Shown: positions 1-6,240, counted from the first letter of the stretch. The stretch is DNA of 6,719 nucleotides from CAZJCK01 sp964544635 (GCA_964544635.1 CAZJCK010000115.1:1-6719), one strand, 5' to 3'. Notes: generated by a model from the sequence alone, not told the origin. Program-made: numbers and translations.

Positions 1-1061
1 CCAAGAAAGCCGACAGTGTCAGCTCCTATACCATCAAGCGTGTTGAGATAGTACCTGTTGAAAAGCTCATTGAACCGCCACTCCCAGTTAAGCGGCAGAG
101 TATCGGCAATGGTAGTATCCCATTGTGCGCCATCCGGGGAGTACACCCTGAAGCCGTTCGCGAGGCCGTCTATGTCTACGCCGTATGAGTTGTTGACCCA
201 GAGATAAAACGTGATGGGTTGTCCGCTTGGAAGGACGCCGTAGGTGTTCATGCCCTCGACGTGTGCGAGGGATATTCCAGCCGAAGCCGGACTGAGCGAC
301 TGTTTCTTGAGTTCCTCGACTGATTTCGTCGGCTTCATTTGTTGCATTTGGCGCCGCATTTCTGCCTTGGTCGGGTGGGTTGGTTCAAAGTCGACCGTCA
401 TACCATGTTTGTGGAGTTGAACAGCCTCGCCCATAGTCATCCATAGAATGTAGATTCTTGAGGAGCCTGGATAGCGGATGGAATCCGGCAGTGGTCCGAA
501 CATGTCCTCAGCAAACTGTCGTTGGCGATCGTCGTCGATCGTGATTGAGAACCGGTATTCCTCAGCAAGTTGCTGCCCTGTTAAGGTGTCAGGGTCGATG
601 TTGTTGTTGGTCTGCGATGGCTTGGCGAGCGTACTGATTGACGTCTTCATTTCCGCTGTCGTCTGACTCGAGACAAAGAAGCGTCCGATACCATTCGCCC
701 TGTCGGAGTCGAGGATGACCCTTATATATAGGTAGGAAGTGTCAGATGGAGCAATCCCGAGTCGAACAGTAGTTGAGACCCATACCCCCGAGTCTACCGT
801 CGAAGTCCACGCCGAATCGCTGAGTATCTGCAGCTTTCCATCAGTCTCAAAATTGAAGGAAGCCGTCTCCCATCGATTTCTCAGCGGGGTGAAGGAAAAC
901 GTCAGATCATATGTCCCAGGAGCGGTGATCGGTGTCGAAGCGGAAAGTTTGTAGTCATATAGCTTCGGAATTGCCGGTGGTGTTGCCTGTATCTCCAATG
1001 CAATGGCCATCACCAATACACTCAGAGTCACTGCTCGTGCTAAGTGCGAATATGTTCTCAT
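1..1061 (-). CDS. Secreted protein of unknown function, 3' part outside window
   Basis: An uninterrupted minus-strand frame begins with ATG at 1061-1059 and continues to the left edge: 353 complete codons with no stop seen. The start is supported by an AAAGG ribosome-binding site eight bases upstream. Residues 1-26 look like a Sec signal peptide: a basic N-region (MRTYSHLAR), a hydrophobic core (about 11-22) and a likely cleavage after IQA at residue 26, so the product is probably exported. Residues 30-200 are rich in Ser, Thr and aromatics, with alternating beta-type sequence. A Met/Gln/basic cluster (EMRRQMQQM) lies at about 234-242. The visible end carries NGFRVYSPDGA (about 302-312) and DGIGADTVGF (about 343-352), a segment I associate from memory with large secreted proteins of Zixibacteria-like bacteria. 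I recognise no enzyme motif. It could be a cell-surface or adhesin-like protein, but the function is unknown. It appears to be transcribed alone, leftward. Confidence 0.85.
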   Translation of the reverse strand, partial: MRTYSHLARAVTLSVLVMAIALEIQATPPAIPKLYDYKLSASTPITAPGTYDLTFSFTPLRNRWETASFNFETDGKLQILSDSAWTSTVDSGVWVSTTVRLGIAPSDTSYLYIRVILDSDRANGIGRFFVSSQTTAEMKTSISTLAKPSQTNNNIDPDTLTGQQLAEEYRFSITIDDDRQRQFAEDMFGPLPDSIRYPGSSRIYILWMTMGEAVQLHKHGMTVDFEPTHPTKAEMRRQMQQMKPTKSVEELKKQSLSPASAGISLAHVEGMNTYGVLPSGQPITFYLWVNNSYGVDIDGLANGFRVYSPDGAQWDTTIADTLPLNWEWRFNELFNRYYLNTLDGIGADTVGFL

Positions 1062-1321
1062 ATGACTTGCCTTTCGTCTTATAGTGTTTGTGAAACGTTA
1101 TTTGACCTGGCGTTCGACAAGCCTTTTACTCACGGCGGTTTGTCGACGCCGAGCGCAGAACGGTCGATGGGCGTTGTGCGAGACCGTCGCTGATGGTTCA
1201 CATCAGCCCCCAAAATGAAAAGTGATTAGCCTGCTCTAAATAGACGCACTATCGCCTGTTTTGACAAGCGAAAAATTAGTTAGCCTCATCTGCCTACATG
1301 ATCTCGATCAACTTTACTGAC

Positions 1322-1744
1322 CTACTCCACTCCCCACTCCAGATCATACACCCCCTTGGCGACCCACAACGGAAACGACGAATGGCCGTGCTTCCAGGCA
1401 GCGTCGACCAGACCGTGACGCACCGGGTCATAATGCACGAAGTCAATCGCTGATCGAAACTGGTCGGTATCATGCAGCCGTTGCTCGCGCACCCGGCCAT
1501 CCCAGATCAGGTCGGTGCCGACACGTTCAATCGCGGCATCGGTGTAGCGGTGCATGAACTGCTGCAAGAGATCATAGATCGAGTATGGCGACGGTTGGAT
1601 GACAGCATGGACGTGATCCGGCAGCATGGTCCATGCTGTTGGCCGCACGCCATCCCACGAGCCATAGAACAACTCCGGAGCGTTAAACAAGAGCGGCGCC
1701 CGCTCGACTGTGACCAGACTTACAAAATATGTTTCTTCTGTCAT
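1322..1744 (-). CDS. REP-associated tyrosine transposase (RAYT, Y1/HUH family), possibly decayed
   Basis: This 140-residue protein matches the single-strand Y1 transposase fold of the IS200/RAYT group. Seen directly: a YFVSLVT first strand (6-12), the metal-binding HUH motif HVH at 44-46 inside MLPDHVHAVIQ, a W-D-G-R...E-Q-R-L segment (81-90), the FVHYDPVRHGLV helix (102-113), and the SSF...GVYDLEWG tail (122-138). The family normally has Tyr followed by a NPV motif in that helix; here the aligned position is Phe102 (codon TTC at 1441-1439) and NPV is DPV, with another Tyr at 105. RAYTs usually have an N-terminal segment ahead of YFVT. A matching stretch (RYIALKPG) is present in a second frame, 1806-1741, ending in TGA overlapping this ATG, which suggests a one-base frameshift. 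No clear ribosome-binding site precedes the ATG. A REP-like hairpin lies 85 bp upstream in the same orientation. The family assignment is firm; activity is doubtful. Confidence 0.85.
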   Translation of the reverse strand: MTEETYFVSLVTVERAPLLFNAPELFYGSWDGVRPTAWTMLPDHVHAVIQPSPYSIYDLLQQFMHRYTDAAIERVGTDLIWDGRVREQRLHDTDQFRSAIDFVHYDPVRHGLVDAAWKHGHSSFPLWVAKGVYDLEWGVE

Positions 1745-1806
1745 GTCCGACTGCCCGGTTTGAGCGCAATATAGCGGGTATGACTGTCAAAACGTGTCAG
1801 TGGCAA
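1741..1806 (-). pseudogene. Probable out-of-frame N-terminal segment of the RAYT gene
   Basis: Reading from TTG at 1806-1804, 21 codons run to a TGA at 1743-1741 that overlaps the ATG (1744-1742) of the downstream transposase frame. The encoded peptide contains TRFDSHTRYIALKPGSRT. It resembles the N-terminal part of many RAYT proteins, where a basic R-x-I-x-L-K-type segment precedes the YFVT strand by about ten residues. Joining the two frames near 1742-1747 by a one-base correction would give about that spacing. The comparison is from memory of the family. The alternative is that the transposase really starts at 1744 and this similarity is chance. A sequencing error is also possible. Confidence 0.4.
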
Positions 1807-1828
1807 AGTCACAAATTTCGGAGGCTTC

Positions 1829-1856
1829 GGCGGGCACGGGGACGTACCCGCCGCAC
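1829..1856 (-). repeat. REP-like palindromic element 1
   Basis: Read on the minus strand this is GTGC, then GGCGGGTACG, a four-base loop TCCC, then CGTGCCCGCC. The ten-base arms pair fully if one G-T pair is allowed. The same 28-base design recurs at 6198-6225 and 6285-6312. The fixed GTGC at the foot of the stem is reminiscent of the GTAG-type tetranucleotide beside classical REP hairpins that RAYTs recognise. It lies 85 bp upstream of the RAYT start, in the orientation of that gene. Confidence 0.75.
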
Positions 1857-1942
1857 GAAGATTGGATGAATATCGCCTTTTCTCGGGGGGAGGATGCCCG
1901 AGCCTATTGTCGCGAGCGGCCGGTCAATCGTTGCGCCTAAGC

Positions 1943-1954
1943 AGCGCCGGCGCT
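1943..1954. promoter_or_regulatory. 12-bp perfect palindrome upstream of the cupin gene
   Basis: AGCGCCGGCGCT is a perfect palindrome eight bases upstream of a TATAAA hexamer (1962-1967), which could be the -10 box of the cupin gene starting at 1997. No convincing -35 hexamer sits at the usual distance. The palindrome occupies the place where a transcription factor might bind, so it may be an operator. In GC-rich DNA a palindrome of this kind can also arise by chance. Confidence 0.25.
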
Positions 1955-1996
1955 ATTTTCGTATAAATAAGGAGTCTGACGACAGGAGGTGACAGC

Positions 1997-2344
1997 ATGC
2001 CGGTTATCAAAGCTCACGATGTCAAGACCGCACCGATTATCGTACCGGAGGCGAGCGGGGTGGAGAAGGCCGACGTGATCGGCCCTAAAGAGGGCTGGGT
2101 CAACCACACCATGCGCCTGTTTGCGTTGCATCCGGGAGGGCACACGCCGCGGCATGCCCACGACTGGGAACACATCAACTATGTGACCAAAGGAACGGGC
2201 ACCCTGCTGATCGGCGGGCAGATTTACAACCTGGAGCCCGGCGACTATGCGTTTGTGCCACCCAACACCGAGCATCAGTTCCGCACTACCGGCAGCGAGC
2301 CGTTGGAGTTCATCTGTATCGTCCCCAATCGCGGCGCTTACTGA
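1997..2344 (+). CDS. Small single-domain cupin protein
   Basis: This 115-residue protein is a complete Cupin_2-type beta-barrel. Motif 1 is GHTPRHAHDWEHINYVTKG (48-66) with metal-ligand candidates His53 and His55. Motif 2 is GDYAFVPPNTEH (82-93) with His93. The glutamate usually found five residues after the second His of motif 1 is Ile60 here; Glu58 and His59 in the DWEH segment are the nearest alternatives, so metal binding may be by three histidines or unusual. The start is well supported by AGGAGGTGA at 1984-1992, four bases before the ATG. Such small cupins bind a metal and act as dioxygenases, isomerases, sensors or sugar-binding proteins; the sequence does not say which. It is convergent with the superoxide dismutase gene, 70 bp away, with a hairpin between them. 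Confidence 0.9.
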   Translation: MPVIKAHDVKTAPIIVPEASGVEKADVIGPKEGWVNHTMRLFALHPGGHTPRHAHDWEHINYVTKGTGTLLIGGQIYNLEPGDYAFVPPNTEHQFRTTGSEPLEFICIVPNRGAY

Positions 2345-2356
2345 GCATAAAAAAAA

Positions 2357-2380
2357 CGCCCCGCCGATCAAAGCGGGGCG
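2357..2380 (-). terminator. Rho-independent terminator of the SOD gene
   Basis: Perfect eight-base arms CGCCCCGC (2357-2364) and GCGGGGCG (2373-2380) enclose an eight-base loop. On the minus strand the stem is followed by eight Ts (complement of the A-run 2349-2356). It lies 35 bp past the SOD stop codon. On the plus strand there is no T-run after the stem, so it would be a weak stop for the cupin transcript. Confidence 0.9.
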
Positions 2381-2414
2381 CTCTCTGCTGCCAGTGCGAG
2401 TTGTCACTTCGTCG

Positions 2415-3017
2415 TTACTTGCTGGCGGCCTCGAAATGCTCGTTGACCTTCTCCCAGTTGATCACATTGAAAAAGGCGGCAATATAGTCGGGGCGCTTGT
2501 TCTGGTATTTCAGGTAATAGGCGTGCTCCCAGACATCGATACCGACCAGCGGTGTCTTGCCGTCGGTGAGCGGTGAATCCTGGTTGGGCGTCGAGGTAAT
2601 CTCGAGCTTGCCGTTATTCCAGACCAGCCAGCCCCAGCCGGAGCCGAACTGACCGGCGGCGGCGGCGGAGAATTTCTCCTTGAACTGGTCCAAACCGCCG
2701 AATTCCTTCTTGATGGCATCGGCGACCGGGCCTTTAAACTCGACATCCTTCTTCAGGATTGTCCAGAAGAAGCTGTGATTGACATGGCCACCGCCGTTGT
2801 TTCGGACCGCCGTGCGAATGTTCTCCGGCACCTGCTTGAGATTGCTGATAACGTCTTCGATGCTCTTGGACTCCCAGTCGGTCCCCTTGACGGCATCGTT
2901 GACTTTGTTGACATACGCCTGGTGGTGCTTGTCGTGGTGAATCTCCATGGTGCGGGCGTCGATGTGCGGCTCGAGGGCGTCGAATGAATATCCCAGATCC
3001 GGCAGTTGATAGGCCAT
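2415..3017 (-). CDS. sodA: Superoxide dismutase, Fe/Mn family, Mn-type
   Basis: This 200-residue cytosolic enzyme dismutates superoxide to oxygen and hydrogen peroxide. It is full length for the family. The helical N-terminal domain carries MEIHHDKHHQAYV with metal ligand His27, gating His31 and Tyr35, and NHSFFW with ligand His81. The C-terminal domain carries GSGWGWLV (125-132) and DVWEHAYY with ligands Asp161 and His165. Gly77 in GGGHVNH together with Gln146 in NQDSPL is the pattern of manganese enzymes rather than iron enzymes, although cambialistic members exist. The start is supported by AAGGAGAT (3032-3025), seven bases ahead of the ATG. No signal peptide is seen. It is divergent from the bacilliredoxin gene across a 218-bp gap and ends at its own terminator. 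The symbol sodA reflects the Mn-type residues. Confidence 0.97.
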   Translation of the reverse strand: MAYQLPDLGYSFDALEPHIDARTMEIHHDKHHQAYVNKVNDAVKGTDWESKSIEDVISNLKQVPENIRTAVRNNGGGHVNHSFFWTILKKDVEFKGPVADAIKKEFGGLDQFKEKFSAAAAGQFGSGWGWLVWNNGKLEITSTPNQDSPLTDGKTPLVGIDVWEHAYYLKYQNKRPDYIAAFFNVINWEKVNEHFEAASK

Positions 3018-3235
3018 AAATCAGATCTCCTTACCTTATTACGTTACCTGTACTTACGTCGTATTCCGTACCCATAGCAAACAGGCCCGGCGGTCTAAAG
3101 TTCCCAATTGCTCCATTATGCCCACTTTCCCCACGATTTTCAACTGCCTTTGACCAACAGCGGAAACCATCGGCGCGTATCAGGAGTTATAACCTGTAAT
3201 CGCGACAGACTTTGACACAGGAAAGGTACCTCAAT
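3018..3235. promoter_or_regulatory. Divergent intergenic region between SOD and bacilliredoxin
   Basis: These 218 bases must hold the promoters of both divergent genes. For the rightward gene there is a TATAAC hexamer at 3188-3193, without a good -35 at 17 bases, and a separate TTGACC at 3150-3155. For the leftward gene I see only weak matches. No clear inverted-repeat operator for a redox regulator was found by eye. The ribosome-binding sites are at 3025-3032 (minus) and 3219-3226 (plus). Confidence 0.45.
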
Positions 3236-3748
3236 ATGGAATCTCTATACGATCGTGACATGGTGAAACCGATGTGGATGGAGCTGGACGGTGTTGGTGT
3301 AACGCCGCTGCAGTCAGCTGACGATGTCGACCGCGAGCTATCGCGCACCGATGGTGTGGCGATGGTCGTGGTCAACTCGGTGTGCGGCTGTGCCGCCGGC
3401 TCGGCACGGCCGGGCGTGGCGCTGGCGCTGCAGCACAAGGTGATCCCGGATCGCCGCTACACCGTTTTTGCGGGCGTCGACCGTGAAGCCACCGAAAAGG
3501 CCCGCGCCCATCTTGAGGGCATGCCGCCATCATCGCCGTCGGTGGCGCTTCTCAAGGACGGCAAGGTCGTGTACATGCTGCACCGCAATATGATTGAAGG
3601 GCGGAGCGACGAAGAGGTGGCCGCGACCCTCAAGGCGGCGTTTGACGAGCACTGCACCAAGGAGGGACCGTCGGTTCCATGGGAGCAGGTGCTCAAGGCG
3701 TTCGACGCCCGTGGCCCGCAGCAGTGCGGTACCGAATTTGAAAAATAA
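3236..3748 (+). CDS. Bacilliredoxin, BrxA/BrxB (YphP/YqiW) family
   Basis: The product (170 residues) has a thioredoxin-like fold with the signature NSVCGCAAGSARP: redox pair Cys50 and Cys52 in a CGC motif. The conserved VFAG (77-80), PPSSPSVALLKDG (97-109) and IEGRS (120-124) blocks follow. Known members reduce mixed disulfides between proteins and bacillithiol, Cys50 being the attacking cysteine. An in-frame TTG exists at 3212, but the ATG at 3236 is preferred because AGGAAAGG (3219-3226) stands nine bases before it and MESLYDRDMVKPMW matches the family N-terminus. The family is usually about 145 residues; here about 30 residues follow HC140, including a further Cys164 near the end (QQCGTEFEK). 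The gene is divergent from the Mn-type SOD, consistent with a thiol and oxidative stress role. Use of bacillithiol by this organism is an inference. Confidence 0.93.
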   Translation: MESLYDRDMVKPMWMELDGVGVTPLQSADDVDRELSRTDGVAMVVVNSVCGCAAGSARPGVALALQHKVIPDRRYTVFAGVDREATEKARAHLEGMPPSSPSVALLKDGKVVYMLHRNMIEGRSDEEVAATLKAAFDEHCTKEGPSVPWEQVLKAFDARGPQQCGTEFEK

Positions 3749-3792
3749 TGTTTCTACTGTTCTCTCTCCTTCTTAGAACCCGTAGAATCAAA

Positions 3793-3820
3793 AACGGCCG
3801 CCTGTGCCAGGGCGGCCGTT
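3793..3820 (+). terminator. Intrinsic terminator after the bacilliredoxin gene
   Basis: A perfect ten-base stem, AACGGCCGCC (3793-3802) with GGCGGCCGTT (3811-3820) and an eight-base loop, is followed by CACTTTT on the plus strand. It lies 44 bp after the stop codon. On the minus strand a run of five Ts follows, so it may work in both directions, although no minus-strand gene is seen reading into it. Confidence 0.75.
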
Positions 3821-3855
3821 CACTTTTGAAGCTAAATTCTTGACGGGATGACCCT

Positions 3856-4931
3856 GTGCCCGAGCAACTACATCCGACCGTCGACTCTGTCACTACCGCC
3901 CTGCCGAACACTTGCGTCGAACAGGCCGATCTCAAGCAATTCGCCGGGCAGTTGTTTCGGTCGCGGCGAGACGATGTTGACCGGCTNNNNNNNNNNTGTC
4001 GGTGTTCGACAACGCCGGGATCAGGCGCCGCTTTCTCAGCAAACCGCTCGACTGGTACGGCGAGTCGCACACCGTCTCTGAAAAAAACACCGCCTACATC
4101 GACACTGCGACTGGTCTTTCAACACAGGCTGTGACGGCTATCCTGGATATTGCCGGGTTGCAACCGTCAGATATCGACTATATCATTTTTATCAACACCA
4201 CCGGCCTGGCGACACCGTCGATCGACGCCCGCCTGATCGACACCGTCGGCTTGCGGCATGACATCCGTCGCACTCCCATCTGGGGGCTCGGTTGCGCCGG
4301 CGGCGCCGCCGGGCTGTCGCATGGGTATCACTATCTGCTCGGTCACCCAACCGAGCGTGTCCTGCTGGTGGGGGTGGAGTTGTGCAGCCTGACTTTCATT
4401 CGTGACGACTTCTCGAAGTCGAACCTGGTGGCAGCGGCGCTGTTTGCCGATGGCGCCGCGGCGGTGCTCTTGAGCGGCGCGCAGTGTGACAAGCAGGACG
4501 GCAGCACCGCCATGATCGACAGCCACAGCATGCACTACCATGACTCCCTTGACATCATGGGATGGAACGTCGTCGACACCGGCTTGCAGGTGGTGTTCAA
4601 CCGTCGCATCCCGGATATCGTCGAAGAGCATAGCTGCGCCGATCTGCAGCGTTTTCTGGACCGTCACAGTATGAACTTTGATGATATCGATGCCTGGCTG
4701 TTTCATCCCGGCGGCACCAAGGTGATCGAGGCGTATGAGCGGGCGCTCGGTTTGAACGGCGATGCGCTGCAATTGAGCCGCGAGATCCTGCGCGACTATG
4801 GCAACATGTCGTCGGTGACCGTGCTGTACGTCCTCGAGCGCTACCTGCGTGAAAAACATCGAGATGAGATGGCGCTTTTGTCAGCGCTCGGACCGGGCTT
4901 TTCGTCGGAGTCGCTGCTGCTGCGAAGTTAG
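3856..4931 (+). CDS. Type III polyketide synthase (chalcone/stilbene synthase-like), interrupted by an assembly gap
   Basis: This is a homodimeric, ACP-independent ketosynthase family that condenses malonyl-CoA units onto an acyl-CoA starter. The N-terminal piece (43 codons from GTG at 3856) reads VTTALPNTCVEQADLKQFAGQLF, as expected for the family. It is cut by ten Ns at 3987-3996, and the rest resumes two frames over with SVFDNAGIRRRF. In the second part the catalytic triad is complete: Cys in GLGCAGGAAG (codon 4293-4295), His in FHPGGTK (4704-4706) and Asn in YGNMSS (4803-4805). The C-terminus has the GPGFSSE loop. GTG 3856 is the only start possible, since TGA lies in frame at 3841; no good ribosome-binding site is seen. 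Total length of about 355 residues is normal. The frame change is best explained by a gap of undetermined size, not a mutation. Starter and product (alkylpyrone, alkylresorcinol, phloroglucinol type) cannot be read from sequence. No methyltransferase or oxidoreductase partner adjoins it. Confidence 0.92.
3987..3996. other. Assembly gap (ten Ns) inside the polyketide synthase gene
   Basis: Ten undetermined bases interrupt the coding sequence. For the two halves to join in frame the missing length must be 2 modulo 3, whereas ten is 1 modulo 3, so the run is probably a fixed-size placeholder. Family spacing (an R-L-L-x-VF pattern) suggests that very few codons are missing, possibly only two bases. 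Confidence 0.9.
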
Positions 4932-4966
4932 CGGCGGCCATCAATCCTCGAGACCATACCGGGCTC

Positions 4967-5042
4967 ACAAACGCCGTACCCGCGCAGCCCCCGACAAACG
5001 TCGTACCCGCGCAGCCCCCCGACAAACGTCGTACCCGCGCAG
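4967..5042. repeat. Tandem repeat, 27/28-bp unit, 2.8 copies
   Basis: Copies are at 4967-4993 (27 bp), 4994-5021 (28 bp) and 5022-5042 (partial). Each begins ACAAACG[C/T]CGTACCCGCGCAG and the full copies end in a C-run and G. The units differ by one C/T change and one C in the run. Each junction also forms a small stem CGAC-AAAC-GTCG (4992-5003, 5020-5031). The GTACCCGC core resembles one arm of the REP-like elements elsewhere in the window. The array lies between the convergent polyketide synthase and rsgA genes. Confidence 0.85.
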
Positions 5043-5050
5043 GCGGGTAC
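5031..5050. repeat. Perfect hairpin closing the tandem array
   Basis: GTACCCGC (5031-5038) and GCGGGTAC (5043-5050) are perfect arms around a GCAG loop. The left arm belongs to the last tandem unit. No T-run follows on the minus strand and only a weak T-rich stretch (CTATTATTCT) on the plus strand. It could slow or stop converging transcription, or be a REP-derived unit that seeded the tandem array. Confidence 0.7.
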
Positions 5051-5089
5051 CTATTATTCTCCTGATGAATCTTCAGCCGTCAGGCAAGC

Positions 5090-6178
5090 CTACCGCTTCT
5101 TCCTCCCAAACTTCTTATAGTGATCGCGCATGTTCAGGTGAATGCGTCGCCATTTATCTTTCTCCGCCTGGGCGAGCGTACGGTCCTGCTTGCGCGCCAG
5201 AAACCGCAGTTCGCGCTGCTGCTTCAGGTAGCTATCCCAGCGGCCGCGGTCAAGCATACCAGCCTCAAGCGCCGCCATCACAGCGCAGCCCGGTTCGCTG
5301 TGGTGGGTGCAGTCGCGGAACCTGCAAGTGGCCGCGATCGACTCAACATCCTCAAACGTCCGCGCCAGGCTGTCTTCATCACTCCACAGCTGCAACTCGC
5401 GCATGCCGGGAGTATCGATCAACAGGCCGCCGGACGGCAGCATGATCAGCTCGCGGTGTGTGGTCGTGTGTCGGCCGCGCTGGTCGTCCTCGCGCACCGC
5501 CCGGGTTATCATCCGCTGTTCGCCGCACAGGGCATTGACGATTGTTGACTTGCCGACGCCCGACGATCCCAGCAACGCCACCGTTTTGCCCGGTCGCACA
5601 AATCGTTGTATCTGCTCCATTCCGCTTCTGGTGGCGGCGCTGATCGCCACGACGTCGGCGCCGATCGCCACCGCCTCGGTCTCGGCGATACGCTCGTCGA
5701 GATCGGCGGCCAGATCGGCCTTGTTCAGCACGACCACCGGCACCGCCCCCGACTCCCAGGCAACCGTCAGGTAGCGCTCGATGCGCCGGACATTGAAGTC
5801 GCGGTCGAGACCGTTGACTAAAAAGACGGTGTCGACATTGGTCGCAATCACCTGCGCCTCGGCTCGTTCGCCAACGCCCACCATCTGGCGCTTGAACGAT
5901 GATCGTCGCGGGAGAACATGCTGAATCAGCCCGGTAGTATCGTCGACGACAATCGCTGCTACCCAGTCGCCGACCGCCGGGAAGTCTTCGCGACGGTCGG
6001 TGGTGTGACGGAACCGTCCGGAAAGCTGCAGCGTGATCTCGCCGTTTGTGCTCACCGCGGTGTAACGCTCGCGGTCCTCGCGGACAATGCGGGCGGGCGC
6101 CAGGTCGGGGTTGCCGTCGGCGAGGTTCCTGAATTCGTTCTCGAAATGGGTATCGAAGCCTAAACTCTGTACGTTCAT
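5090..6178 (-). CDS. rsgA: Ribosome small-subunit-dependent GTPase A
   Basis: RsgA (362 residues, normal length) binds the 30S subunit late in its maturation and hydrolyses GTP when docked there. The N-terminal part (about 25-95) is the OB-fold. Then comes the circularly permuted GTPase domain with motifs in the order G4 NKAD (152-155), G5 SAA (180-182), G1 GSSGVGKS (204-211), G2 in GRHTTTHRE (235-243) and G3 DTPG (255-258). The C-terminal zinc site is Cys285, Cys290, His292, Cys298. The end is strongly basic (KKFGRKKR). The ATG at 6178 is the first start after an in-frame TGA (6196-6194); its ribosome-binding site is weak. A REP-like hairpin sits only 23 bp upstream, so it would lie in the promoter or leader. 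The gene is convergent with the polyketide synthase, and no typical terminator follows it. Confidence 0.97.
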   Translation of the reverse strand: MNVQSLGFDTHFENEFRNLADGNPDLAPARIVREDRERYTAVSTNGEITLQLSGRFRHTTDRREDFPAVGDWVAAIVVDDTTGLIQHVLPRRSSFKRQMVGVGERAEAQVIATNVDTVFLVNGLDRDFNVRRIERYLTVAWESGAVPVVVLNKADLAADLDERIAETEAVAIGADVVAISAATRSGMEQIQRFVRPGKTVALLGSSGVGKSTIVNALCGEQRMITRAVREDDQRGRHTTTHRELIMLPSGGLLIDTPGMRELQLWSDEDSLARTFEDVESIAATCRFRDCTHHSEPGCAVMAALEAGMLDRGRWDSYLKQQRELRFLARKQDRTLAQAEKDKWRRIHLNMRDHYKKFGRKKR

Positions 6179-6197
6179 GATAATGTATCCGTCTCAT

Positions 6198-6225
6198 GTG
6201 CGGCGGGTACGCCCTCGTGCCCGCC
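6198..6225 (+). repeat. REP-like palindromic element 2
   Basis: GTGC (6198-6201) is followed by GGCGGGTACG, a CCCT loop and CGTGCCCGCC; the arms pair over ten positions with one G-T pair. It is nearly identical to elements 1 and 3. Its inner edge is 20 bp from the rsgA start codon, on the strand opposite to that gene. Confidence 0.75.
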
Positions 6226-6240
6226 AATACCATTATTGTG

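Noticed and set aside
1261..1290. TTGACA at 1261-1266 as a rightward promoter
   Set aside because: No -10 hexamer at 16-18 bases and no plus-strand gene follows.
1062..1321. Complete insertion sequence around the RAYT
   Set aside because: No terminal inverted repeats or target duplication were found, and RAYTs are normally single genes without IS ends; this 260-bp stretch shows nothing beyond weak AT-rich sequence.
1894..1992. 32-residue frame (MPEPIVASGRS...) ending in the TGA within the cupin Shine-Dalgarno
   Set aside because: The only purine run touches the ATG directly, so there is no usable ribosome-binding site, and the frame spans the likely promoter of the cupin gene. Left as an unlikely leader peptide.
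1937..2407. 156-codon minus-strand frame opposite the cupin
   Set aside because: Overlaps both the cupin and the SOD terminator; no family resemblance.
3212..3235. TTG at 3212 as bacilliredoxin start
   Set aside because: The proposed extra residues cover the AGGAAAGG ribosome-binding site of the ATG at 3236, which matches the family start.
4167..4859. 230-codon minus-strand frame opposite the polyketide synthase
   Set aside because: Antisense shadow of a well-supported gene with no recognisable domain or start signals.
4002..4931. Polyketide synthase starting at GTG 4002
   Set aside because: The upstream 43 codons in the other frame clearly encode the family N-terminus; 4002 merely follows the N gap.
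4967..5042. Possible CRISPR array
   Set aside because: Units are directly tandem with no unique spacers, and no cas gene is present.
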